A stretch of DNA of 64,000 nucleotides from Treponema_C sp050320395 (lineage in GTDB: Bacteria; Spirochaetota; Spirochaetia; Treponematales; Treponemataceae), in the NCBI RefSeq assembly GCF_050320395.1, contig NZ_CP144459.1:620001-684000 (forward strand), given 5' to 3'. Made by a program: the position numbers and the translations under genes. The notes below the pieces were generated by a model, which was not told the origin of the DNA, made no database searches, and saw only the letters and a list, made by a program, of their open reading frames with translations. Below are positions 16,982 through 23,397 of this stretch, in pieces. Position 1 is the stretch's first letter, and every line of letters starts with the position of its first letter.

Positions 16982-17140
16982 TAAGAACCCGGCCTATACA
17001 GCTGACAGCTGTACGTTCGATATTATCTTTAAGTGTGAGCAATTCTTAAGAATTGCGAACCTAAAGCTATTTTTATGCGAGTTTTGCTTCGCAAAACTCG
17101 TCGTGCAAACGGGCGGCGCCATTTGTGCCGCCCGTTTGCA
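16982..17140. repeat. Direct duplication of about 160 bp, copy 2
   Basis: Second copy of the block at 16620-16779, about 95 percent identical by eye. The hairpin at 17078-17100 is extended here to CGAGTTTTGC/GCAAAACTCG with triloop TTC. The GC-rich 14-bp stem lies at 17104-17140. Confidence 0.85.
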
Positions 17141-17141
17141 C

Positions 17142-17274
17142 CCGTACACGGATGTACGGAAAAGCCGTAAATAATGAGTTTTACGCAAAGCGTAAAACAC
17201 GAGTTCAAAACCGGGCAGGACGTGCGGTTTTGAACCTGTGTATACAAAAAACGCACAGAGCGGAAAAATCCGCT
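17142..17274. repeat. Hairpin array b, second part
   Basis: CCGTAC/GTACGG at 17142-17159 has loop ACGGAT. GTTTTACGC/GCGTAAAAC at 17178-17198 has loop AAA. GTTCAAAACCG/CGGTTTTGAAC at 17203-17235 encloses GGC-AGGAC-GTG. AGCGGA/TCCGCT lies at 17259-17274. The first contains GTACACGGATGTAC, close to the published CsrA SELEX consensus RUACARGGAUGU as I recall it. No open frame with coding signals is present. Confidence 0.75.
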
Positions 17275-17350
17275 TTGCGCGTTTGGGTATGAGAAAATTA
17301 TGCTGAGTGTGTGATTTTTCGAAAGTGTAAATTTACAGCCGGCTATCCGC

Positions 17351-17460
17351 GAGTGCTGAGTGCTGAGTGCTGAGTGCTGAGTGCTGAGTGCTGAGTGCTG
17401 AGTGCTGAGTGCTGAGTGCTGAGTGCTGAGTGCTGAGTGCTGAGTGCTGAGTGCTGAGTA
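17351..17460. repeat. Heptamer tandem array, 15 copies of GAGTGCT
   Basis: Fifteen perfect GAGTGCT units (17351-17455) end in GAGTA. On the minus strand the unit is AGCACTC and all frames encode the same cycling peptide HSALSTQ, because 7 is not a multiple of 3. A sigma-70-like promoter on the minus strand abuts the array, so transcription should begin at or within the first repeat. The array has no spacers, so it is not CRISPR. Confidence 0.95.
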
Positions 17461-17488
17461 ATTATGGGGGCGCGTTCGGCTTTGTCAA
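17461..17488 (-). promoter_or_regulatory. Promoter abutting heptamer array 1
   Basis: On the minus strand TTGACA (17483-17488) and CATAAT (17461-17466) are spaced 16 bases apart. The spacer ends in ACGCGCCCC. The promoter at 40843-40870 has the same layout, with AGCGCGCCG before its -10 box, and also fires into a heptamer array. Confidence 0.65.
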
Positions 17489-17595
17489 GTACCCTGTGCC
17501 CTTTTTGTGCGGAAAAGATAACAGATGTGCCGGTATTACCGTGCATAACGCCCCTCGTAAAAAGTTAATATAACGCACAGCACAGATGTAGATAA

Positions 17596-17847
17596 GCGGA
17601 TTATCCGCAATGTTTCAAATCCCGCCATGGACGGCGGAAAGGCCGATTATCCGCGATGTTTTGCAACGCAAAACTCGTCGCATAAAACCGAGCAGGAAGC
17701 ACGGTTTTATGCCATGTTCCCGTCCGGTTCACCTTTTCCCATACACTTTCCGGCGCATACACGGATGTATGCTAAAGCTATAGGTAACCAGTTTTACGCA
17801 AAGCGTAAAACTGGAGTTAAAGAGCGGACACGACGTCCGCTCTTTAA
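17596..17847. repeat. Hairpin array c (constant-loop hairpins)
   Basis: In order: GCGGA/TCCGC (17596-17608). CCGCC/GGCGG with loop ATGGAC (17622-17637). GTTTTGC/GCAAAAC with loop AAC (17658-17674). GCATAAAACCG/CGGTTTTATGC enclosing GC-AGGAA-GC (17680-17712). GCATAC/GTATGC with loop ACGGAT (17755-17772). A 12-bp stem with loop AAA (17788-17814). A 13-bp stem TTAAAGAGCGGAC with loop ACGAC (17817-17847). It lies downstream of asnS on the minus strand. No coding signal is seen. Confidence 0.78.
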
Positions 17848-17899
17848 ACATTGTAACACAAAATTCCTAAAAAAACAAAGTTTTGGAAAAGTTTTTTAA

Positions 17900-18069
17900 T
17901 TTATTTTGAGGAAGGGAAGAAGCGCTAGGGGGCGCAGTGCCGCCGAAGGCGTACCGCCGCGCGCTTGGAGCTTGGGCTTTCGGCGGTATGGAGCGGATGC
18001 GGAAGCACGCAGCACCCGGCGGGGCGCTCGCCCCGCAGCGCCCTTAAAAAAAAGGAGTATAAAAAAGCC
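17900..18069. other. GC-rich non-coding block downstream of asnS
   Basis: This stretch is much richer in G and C than its surroundings and contains the palindrome GCGGGGCG-CT-CGCCCCGC at 18019-18036. Short frames run through it on both strands but none has a ribosome-binding site or recognisable protein. It may be another repeat element or a remnant. Confidence 0.4.
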
Positions 18070-18075
18070 GGGTTC

Positions 18076-18096
18076 AAAAATCGATTTTAAAAATCG
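18076..18096 (-). terminator. Possible asnS terminator overlapping the stop codon
   Basis: On the minus strand CGATTT/AAATCG (18082-18096) forms a short stem with the stop codon TAA in its loop, followed by ATTTTTG. The stem is A/T-rich and weak. Confidence 0.35.
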
Positions 18097-19544
18097 GCGG
18101 ATTTGGGGGTTCGGGGGAAGGGGATAACGTCGCGCAGGTTTGCCATGCCGGTAACGTAGCGCAGGAGGCGTTCGAAGCCGAGGCCGAAGCCGGAATGGAC
18201 GACGGTTCCGTATTTGCGTAAATCGAGGTACCACTGGTAATCTTCGGGGTTTAAGTTCATTTCACGGATGCGCGTAAGGAGTTTGTCGTAGTTTTCTTCG
18301 CGCTGGGAGCCGCCGATTATTTCTCCGATACCGGGGACAAGGACGTCTACGGCGCGGACGGTTTTGCCGTCGTCGTTCAGTTTCATATAAAATGCTTTGA
18401 TGTTTTTGGGGTAGTCGTAAACCATAACGGGTTTTTTATAGAGCTGTTCGGTTAAAAAGCGTTCGTGTTCGGTTTGTAAGTCGCAGCCCCAATAGGCTTT
18501 GAATTCGAATCGCTCGTTGTTTTTTTCCAATTCTTCGACGGCTTGGGTGTAGCTTATGCGTTTGAAGTCGGAAGATGCAACCTGCGTGAGGGTGTCGATG
18601 AGGCCTTTTTGTATGCGTTCGTTAAAAAAGGCCATGTCGTCCGCGCATTTGGTGAGCGCCCAATTTAAAAGGTATTTGATAAAGTCTTCGGCCAAGTCCA
18701 TATTGTCGTCGAGGTCGAAAAAGGCCATTTCCGGTTCTATCATCCAAAACTCGGCCAAGTGGCGCGGTGTGTTGGAGTTTTCGGCGCGGAAAGTGGGGCC
18801 GAAGGTGTAGACGCGCGAAAGGGCGGTTGCAAAGGTTTCGGCTTCCAATTGGCCGGATACGGTGAGGTTGGTGCTTTTGCCGAAAAAATCTTTTGTGTAA
18901 TCGACCAAGTCGGCGGCTTTATTGGGGTTCATACCCTTTGCGCCGGCTTTTATACCGCGTTCGGCTATGGCTGCCAAGTCGAGGGTGGTTACTTGAAACA
19001 TTTCGCCTGCGCCTTCGGTGTCGCTTGCGGTGATAATGGGGGTGTGGACGTAGTTAAAGCTGCGTTCCTGAAAAAAGGTATGCACTGCAAAAGCCATTTG
19101 GTTTCTCATGCGGGCGACCGCACCGAATGCGTTTGTGCGGGGGCGCAAATGCGCTATTTCGCGCAAAAACTCGAAGCTGTGTCCTTTTTTTTGTAAGGGG
19201 TAGGTTTCTGCCGGGGCTTCTCCGAGAACTTCAAGGCGTTCAAGGGCGACTTCCACCGCTTGTCCCGAAGCGGGCGAGGGGATGAGTTTTCCTTCGGCGT
19301 GAACGGAAGCGCCCGTGCTTATTTTTTTAAGTTCGTTTTCGATGTCCGTACCGCTTGCGGCGCTTTGTGCCGGAGCGGCTTCGCGGTCGAAGGTGAGCTG
19401 TATCGAGGCAAAGCATGAGCCGTCATTTACCTGAATAAAGCAAAGGTTTTTGGAGTCGCGTTTGGTGCGCACCCAGCCGTATACGTGTACTGTCCGTCCG
19501 TCCGGTTCGGACACGAGGATGTCTTTGATTAATGTGATTTTCAT
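18087..19544 (-). CDS. asnS: Asparaginyl-tRNA synthetase
   Basis: AsnRS charges tRNA(Asn) with asparagine. The 485-residue protein has an N-terminal OB-fold anticodon domain (VHVYGWVRTKRDSKN) and a class IIb catalytic core. Motif 2 is TFRAENSNTPRHLAEF with the AsnRS-type EFWMIEPE. Motif 3 near the C-terminus is GLGFERLLRYVTG. An acidic, Ala-rich stretch near residues 60-90 is a small insert. Its presence beside gatCAB means Asn-tRNA can be made directly. There is no clear Shine-Dalgarno sequence before the ATG. Confidence 0.95.
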   Translation of the reverse strand: MKITLIKDILVSEPDGRTVHVYGWVRTKRDSKNLCFIQVNDGSCFASIQLTFDREAAPAQSAASGTDIENELKKISTGASVHAEGKLIPSPASGQAVEVALERLEVLGEAPAETYPLQKKGHSFEFLREIAHLRPRTNAFGAVARMRNQMAFAVHTFFQERSFNYVHTPIITASDTEGAGEMFQVTTLDLAAIAERGIKAGAKGMNPNKAADLVDYTKDFFGKSTNLTVSGQLEAETFATALSRVYTFGPTFRAENSNTPRHLAEFWMIEPEMAFFDLDDNMDLAEDFIKYLLNWALTKCADDMAFFNERIQKGLIDTLTQVASSDFKRISYTQAVEELEKNNERFEFKAYWGCDLQTEHERFLTEQLYKKPVMVYDYPKNIKAFYMKLNDDGKTVRAVDVLVPGIGEIIGGSQREENYDKLLTRIREMNLNPEDYQWYLDLRKYGTVVHSGFGLGFERLLRYVTGMANLRDVIPFPRTPKSADF

Positions 19545-19634
19545 ATAACAGTCATAGCATTTTTTTCGATTTTTATCAAGGCGAGTATTCGGATTGTCCG
19601 CAGAGATGTTTGGCGGTGTGTTTTGGTAATCTTA

Positions 19635-20285
19635 TTAATAGCCGCGCATTTCTTTTATTTCGGCGATTTGTTCCGCCGACAGCCCCCGGCTTTCTTTGAT
19701 ATTTTGCGTGATAAGGGTCATGAGAGCGGCGCGCTCCAATAATTCAATGCGGTCGAATGCGGTTAAAAGTTCGGTGCCGACGGCAACGGCTCCGTGGTTT
19801 TCCATCAACAGGGCGTTATGGTCTTTTATATGTTCTGCAACAATTTGTGCAAGCTCCGTTGTACCCATTAAGCGGTAGGGAACGTTCGCAACATCTCCCA
19901 AAACGTAATAGGTTTCGGCGTTGAGGGTTGTGTTGATTTGGCAGGGCATTGCCGTTGCAAAGGAGCTTGCATATACCGGATGGGCATGGACAACTGCATT
20001 TATATCGGGACGTGCCAGCAGAATCGCGCGGTGCATTTCCGTTTCTATGCTGAGTTTTAAAAGCGGCGTTAAATTGGTTCCGTCAAAACCTACGATTGCA
20101 ATGACATCGGCGCTTAAGTTTCCCTTGTCGAGGCCGGAGGGTGTGATACAGAATTTTTCATCGTCGATACGCATACTTATATTACCGCCGCTTGCCGTTG
20201 TAAGATTGCGGTCATATAAGCGCTTCATATAATCCGCAACGAGTTGACGTTCTTCGATATATTCAAGATATTCACGTTCTTCCAT
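19635..20285 (-). CDS. Class II aldolase, likely 5-methylthioribulose-1-P aldolase
   Basis: The 216-residue protein is a zinc-dependent class II aldolase of the FucA/AraD type: GGNISMR phosphate loop, ITPSGLDK, catalytic Glu before MHR, and zinc ligands in HAHP and the later ENHGAVAVG. FucA is the usual label. Here it follows mtnK and mtnA on the same strand, 89 bases after mtnA. In the known DHAP shunt, MtnK, MtnA and such an aldolase turn methylthioribose into DHAP and 2-methylthioacetaldehyde. That role is inferred from context. AGGAG precedes the ATG. Confidence 0.8.
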   Translation of the reverse strand: MEEREYLEYIEERQLVADYMKRLYDRNLTTASGGNISMRIDDEKFCITPSGLDKGNLSADVIAIVGFDGTNLTPLLKLSIETEMHRAILLARPDINAVVHAHPVYASSFATAMPCQINTTLNAETYYVLGDVANVPYRLMGTTELAQIVAEHIKDHNALLMENHGAVAVGTELLTAFDRIELLERAALMTLITQNIKESRGLSAEQIAEIKEMRGY

Positions 20286-20374
20286 AAACAGACTCCTGTG
20301 TTCAAGGGTATGGGGGGTATCAAAGCCGTTTTTTCCGGCTGAGCCGCCGACTTTTCGGCAGTTTTGCCCGCCGC

Positions 20375-21466
20375 TTATGTTTTGCTTGCTTTAAGGTAAT
20401 CCGCCAAGCGTTTCGGCTCATACACACCCAAATCGGTAATAACGCCCGTGCAAAGCTCCGGAGGTGTAATATCGAATGCGGGATAATAGCCTTTCACTCC
20501 CTCCATTGTGATCTTTTTACCCCAAAGCGTCAATACCGCCTCTCCGTCGCGCTCTTCAATATGCACGGTTGAAAGGTCGGCGTGTTTGGGATCGGGGGTG
20601 CCGGTAACGTAATAGGGTATGCCGTAATAGTGAGCGGCAAGGGCCATTTGAAAGGTGCCGACCTTGTTGATAATATGGCCGTCAATTGTGATAACGTCGG
20701 ATGCGGAGGTAAACATATCCACCTGTTTGGTTTTCATCGTAAAGGCGCACATATTATCGCTTATAACGGTAACGGGCACTCCCATATCGCAGGCGACGCT
20801 TGCCGTAAGGCGGGAGCCCTGAAAATAGGGGCGGGTTTCGGCGCATATAACCTTAACGTTTTTGCCGGCTTTTATGCATTCGCGCAGCATAGTGCCGACA
20901 ATCGTGTCGCCGAAGCACTGGGTCATAATTGTGCCGTTTTGCGGTATAAGGGCGGCCGTGTGTTTTCCGATAACCGTGTATTTTTTATAATTGTTGTTTA
21001 CATAGTTAAAAGCGTAGTCGAAGGCGGCTTGAACGATTTCGTCTGCGGAAGCTTTTCCGGCAAGACTTTTTATAATGTCAAGCGAGCCGTTTACAATGCC
21101 CTTCATTTGCTCAACCGTTGTCGGCCGCGCATGGGAAAGTTCATAGGCGGCTTTTTCGCAGTATGCGATTATATCTGCACCCTCGGTGCCTGCACCGGAT
21201 GCACCGTCGGTGCGTTTTGCATGGACGGCTTGATAAGCGGCCAGGGCCATACCCATTGCGGCGGCAAGATAGGGGCCTGCGCTTTGGGTTACCATATCTT
21301 TTATGGCTTGAGCGACTTCGCGGTAATCGGTACAGGTTACGAACTCGGTTTGTGCGGGGTACACCCGTCTGTCCAAAATGCGTACCGCTGCGTTTTCGTA
21401 CCAGGCAACGTTTTCATATCTGAGTAAAAAGGCCAAGCCTTCATCCGAGCGCTTTATATCGTTCAT
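20375..21466 (-). CDS. mtnA: S-methyl-5-thioribose-1-phosphate isomerase
   Basis: MtnA converts methylthioribose-1-phosphate to methylthioribulose-1-phosphate. The 363-residue protein has the eIF2B-like family landmarks: TMTQCFGDT-like TIMTQCFGDT with the catalytic Cys, ETRPYFQGSRLTA, and the DGHIINKVGT segment near residue 255. It overlaps mtnK by 4 bases (ATGA), so the two are translationally coupled. Length is normal for the family. Confidence 0.9.
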   Translation of the reverse strand: MNDIKRSDEGLAFLLRYENVAWYENAAVRILDRRVYPAQTEFVTCTDYREVAQAIKDMVTQSAGPYLAAAMGMALAAYQAVHAKRTDGASGAGTEGADIIAYCEKAAYELSHARPTTVEQMKGIVNGSLDIIKSLAGKASADEIVQAAFDYAFNYVNNNYKKYTVIGKHTAALIPQNGTIMTQCFGDTIVGTMLRECIKAGKNVKVICAETRPYFQGSRLTASVACDMGVPVTVISDNMCAFTMKTKQVDMFTSASDVITIDGHIINKVGTFQMALAAHYYGIPYYVTGTPDPKHADLSTVHIEERDGEAVLTLWGKKITMEGVKGYYPAFDITPPELCTGVITDLGVYEPKRLADYLKASKT

Positions 21467-22677
21467 TCGGTTACCTCTTTTTGTGCTTTTTTAAAAAGAT
21501 TGACGATGTTTTTACCCGAAAGGTTTTTGTGCCGATTCATAATAAGGTTTTCGCCGGTAAGGATTAAAGCGCGTTCCATACGGATTTTTACCGCACCGTC
21601 TTTTACCGAGGAAAGTTCTTTAACCTTTGTGTCGCCGACTACCCGCCGTATTATTTCCGTTCCCGCAAAACCGAGGGAGTCGGCTTTTACGCGGGCAAGA
21701 TAGGATTTTTTAAATTCGCCCGTATACAGGGGAAAGCTGACGCACTCGTCGTATTTTTTTGCGAGTTTTGCTTCGGTTAAGTCAACGATGTCGGCGATAC
21801 ATTGTTCCGCCCAGGATATAAAGGTTTTGTTTTCGCTTTCGCAAAAGCTTTTATGTGCAAGGGCAAAAAACATATTGCCGATAACGTTTCCGATATCGTA
21901 ACCCATAGGGCCGTAAAAGGCGAATTCGGGGTCGATTACCTTGATGCCTTTTTCGTTTATAAAAATTGAACCCGAATGCAAGTCGCCGTGAATCAGGGCT
22001 TGTGCCTCGTTCATAAAGGCATTGCGCAGCATTCCGGCTTGGGCTTTTAGAGCTTCGTTTCGGTACAAGTGCGTTTCTACAAAGTCTTTGTTGCCCTTTG
22101 TGATACGGTTGCGTTTTTTGTAATCGTAATAGGGCTCGGTAAGAACGAGGTCTTCTGTTATATCGCAGAGTTCTATATTCGTAAAGAGTTTTACCTTTTC
22201 TTTTTTTTCGGCGCGGCCGATAACCAAGTCGGTGGTCGGAATAAGGGTTGCCGCCAAAAAGTCGGAGATGTTTTCGGCAAAATGCGAAAAGGTGTGCCCT
22301 TCAAGCATCTGTGTTCTGAGGTTTTTATATGAGGAAATATCTTCCATAACCAAGGCGCACAGGGCATCGTCGTACAAATAAACCTTCGGCACCATAGAGG
22401 GGGCAAGGCTGCCTTCTATACGCAAAATTTCGGCTTCTATTTTGCTGCGGTGTAAATCGAGAGGGCGGCCCGAAGAGCGAAGGAGTTTATCCGCCTGTTT
22501 GATTACGAGGGATTTATTTGTTTTTTCGTCGATTACCTTGAATACGTAATTGATATTGCCGTCGCCGATTTCGCTGCATACAAGATGCGCATTTGAATCG
22601 AAAAAGCCCCTGTGCATAACGTATATTTTTACGTCGTCCGGGGTCATTAAAAAGTGTTTTGAATAATCTTTGCTCAT
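21463..22677 (-). CDS. mtnK: S-methyl-5-thioribose kinase
   Basis: MtnK phosphorylates methylthioribose, the sugar left after removal of adenine from methylthioadenosine. The 404-residue protein has an aminoglycoside-phosphotransferase-like kinase fold: IGDGNINYVFKV glycine loop, catalytic LIHGDLHSGSIF and DPEFAFYGPMGYDIGN. It is the first gene of the operon with mtnA and the aldolase, behind a consensus promoter. No SAM or SAH riboswitch was recognised in the leader. Confidence 0.92.
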   Translation of the reverse strand: MSKDYSKHFLMTPDDVKIYVMHRGFFDSNAHLVCSEIGDGNINYVFKVIDEKTNKSLVIKQADKLLRSSGRPLDLHRSKIEAEILRIEGSLAPSMVPKVYLYDDALCALVMEDISSYKNLRTQMLEGHTFSHFAENISDFLAATLIPTTDLVIGRAEKKEKVKLFTNIELCDITEDLVLTEPYYDYKKRNRITKGNKDFVETHLYRNEALKAQAGMLRNAFMNEAQALIHGDLHSGSIFINEKGIKVIDPEFAFYGPMGYDIGNVIGNMFFALAHKSFCESENKTFISWAEQCIADIVDLTEAKLAKKYDECVSFPLYTGEFKKSYLARVKADSLGFAGTEIIRRVVGDTKVKELSSVKDGAVKIRMERALILTGENLIMNRHKNLSGKNIVNLFKKAQKEVTE

Positions 22678-22754
22678 TTTTACAATCCTTCGATTAAAAA
22701 AAACTGCGGGGAAACACGGGTTTTGCCTTCGGTCACATGTATGTAACAGTATTT

Positions 22755-22783
22755 ATTATATAATGCAAACTTCCAGCTGTCAA
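22755..22783 (-). promoter_or_regulatory. Consensus sigma-70 promoter for mtnK
   Basis: On the minus strand TTGACA (22778-22783) and TATAAT (22755-22760) match consensus exactly with a 17-base spacer. It points at mtnK, with a leader of about 70 bases. Confidence 0.8.
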
Positions 22784-22855
22784 AGGAAAGATTGCGGTTT
22801 TATTTTAAGTTTTCTTAATGAAACGGCGCGGCGGAATTTCGGCGCTTTTTTTAAC

Positions 22856-22884
22856 TTGTTTTATTTTGGATATGGGTGTATAAT
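22856..22884 (+). promoter_or_regulatory. Promoter for the poly-C small gene
   Basis: TTGTTT at 22856-22861 and TATAAT at 22879-22884 are 17 bases apart. AAGGAGG follows at about 22898-22904. The promoter is divergent from the mtnK promoter. Confidence 0.65.
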
Positions 22885-22913
22885 TAAAGTAACAACTAAG
22901 GAGGACACATGAC

Positions 22914-23246
22914 GTGCATGACAAAACAGTAAATCTTACCCCCCCCCCCGAGAAAAAATCGGAAATATGTTCCGAAATGTGCGGTGCACAGGAACAGAAT
23001 TACGAGCATTTAATTTCAAACTGTACCCTTTTATGTAAAAATTACGCTCGCTTACTCTATGTTTACAACCATTTGCTTGGTGAATATCGGGATATAGTAA
23101 CACACAATCGCGATATTGTTATACAGTATCTTTCCCGTTATGAAGCGGAACATCCCGCTCCCGAAAAAAAAGGGAAGTTTACACGCTATTTATCGGAACA
23201 GGGTTTTGTACCGTATAAAGCCGACCCGACTGACAGAACGGGGTAA
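22914..23246 (+). CDS. Hypothetical protein with an 11-C tract after the start
   Basis: The 110-residue product has a Cys-rich segment (ICSEMC, later NCTLLCK) and a helical Tyr-rich middle. I do not recognise a family. An uninterrupted run of 11 C (22939-22949) lies 8 codons in and encodes Thr-Pro-Pro-Pro; loss or gain of one C would frameshift the gene, a typical phase-variation layout. The start is also odd. The ATG best placed after AAGGAGG (22909) opens a 7-codon frame ending in TAA at 22930-22932; the long frame uses the GTG at 22914. No transmembrane segment or signal peptide is seen. Confidence 0.6.
   Translation: MHDKTVNLTPPPEKKSEICSEMCGAQEQNYEHLISNCTLLCKNYARLLYVYNHLLGEYRDIVTHNRDIVIQYLSRYEAEHPAPEKKGKFTRYLSEQGFVPYKADPTDRTG
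22939..22949. repeat. Homopolymer tract of 11 C
   Basis: The run follows AATCTTA and is followed by GAGAAAA. It lies inside the 5' part of a small gene. It is the longest C or G homopolymer I saw inside a gene of this window; tracts of this length are prone to slip. Confidence 0.85.
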
Positions 23247-23397
23247 GCTTTAGTACGGAGAACGGTTCGGACTTATCGGGATAAACCGTAAATCGCGCAA
23301 AGGATAATTGAGGATTTGCTTATCAAAGCACCTTTAAATTTCTCGGCGTTTTAACGCCTTCGCGGTTACGTATAAATATTTTTTAGGAGATTCTTAT

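Noticed and set aside
17351..17460. CRISPR array
   Set aside because: Units are contiguous 7-mers with no spacers and no cas genes are nearby. The same holds for 40876-41085.
17343..17546. Minus-strand frame with HSALSTQ repeats
   Set aside because: Again a by-product of the heptamer repeat; the start region coincides with a promoter.
16620..17850. Integron attC sites
   Set aside because: attC hairpins keep the AAC/GTT ends and extrahelical bases; here the loop is kept, cassettes and an integrase are absent.
16620..17850. Insertion sequence remnant
   Set aside because: No transposase fragments or terminal inverted repeats were found in any frame.
20582..21427. 281-codon plus-strand frame opposite mtnA
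   Set aside because: It is a long antisense frame caused by codon bias; mtnA motifs are unmistakable on the other strand.
22678..22913. SAM or SAH riboswitch ahead of mtnK
   Set aside because: The leader of about 70 bases is too short and lacks the conserved junctions; only a promoter was found.
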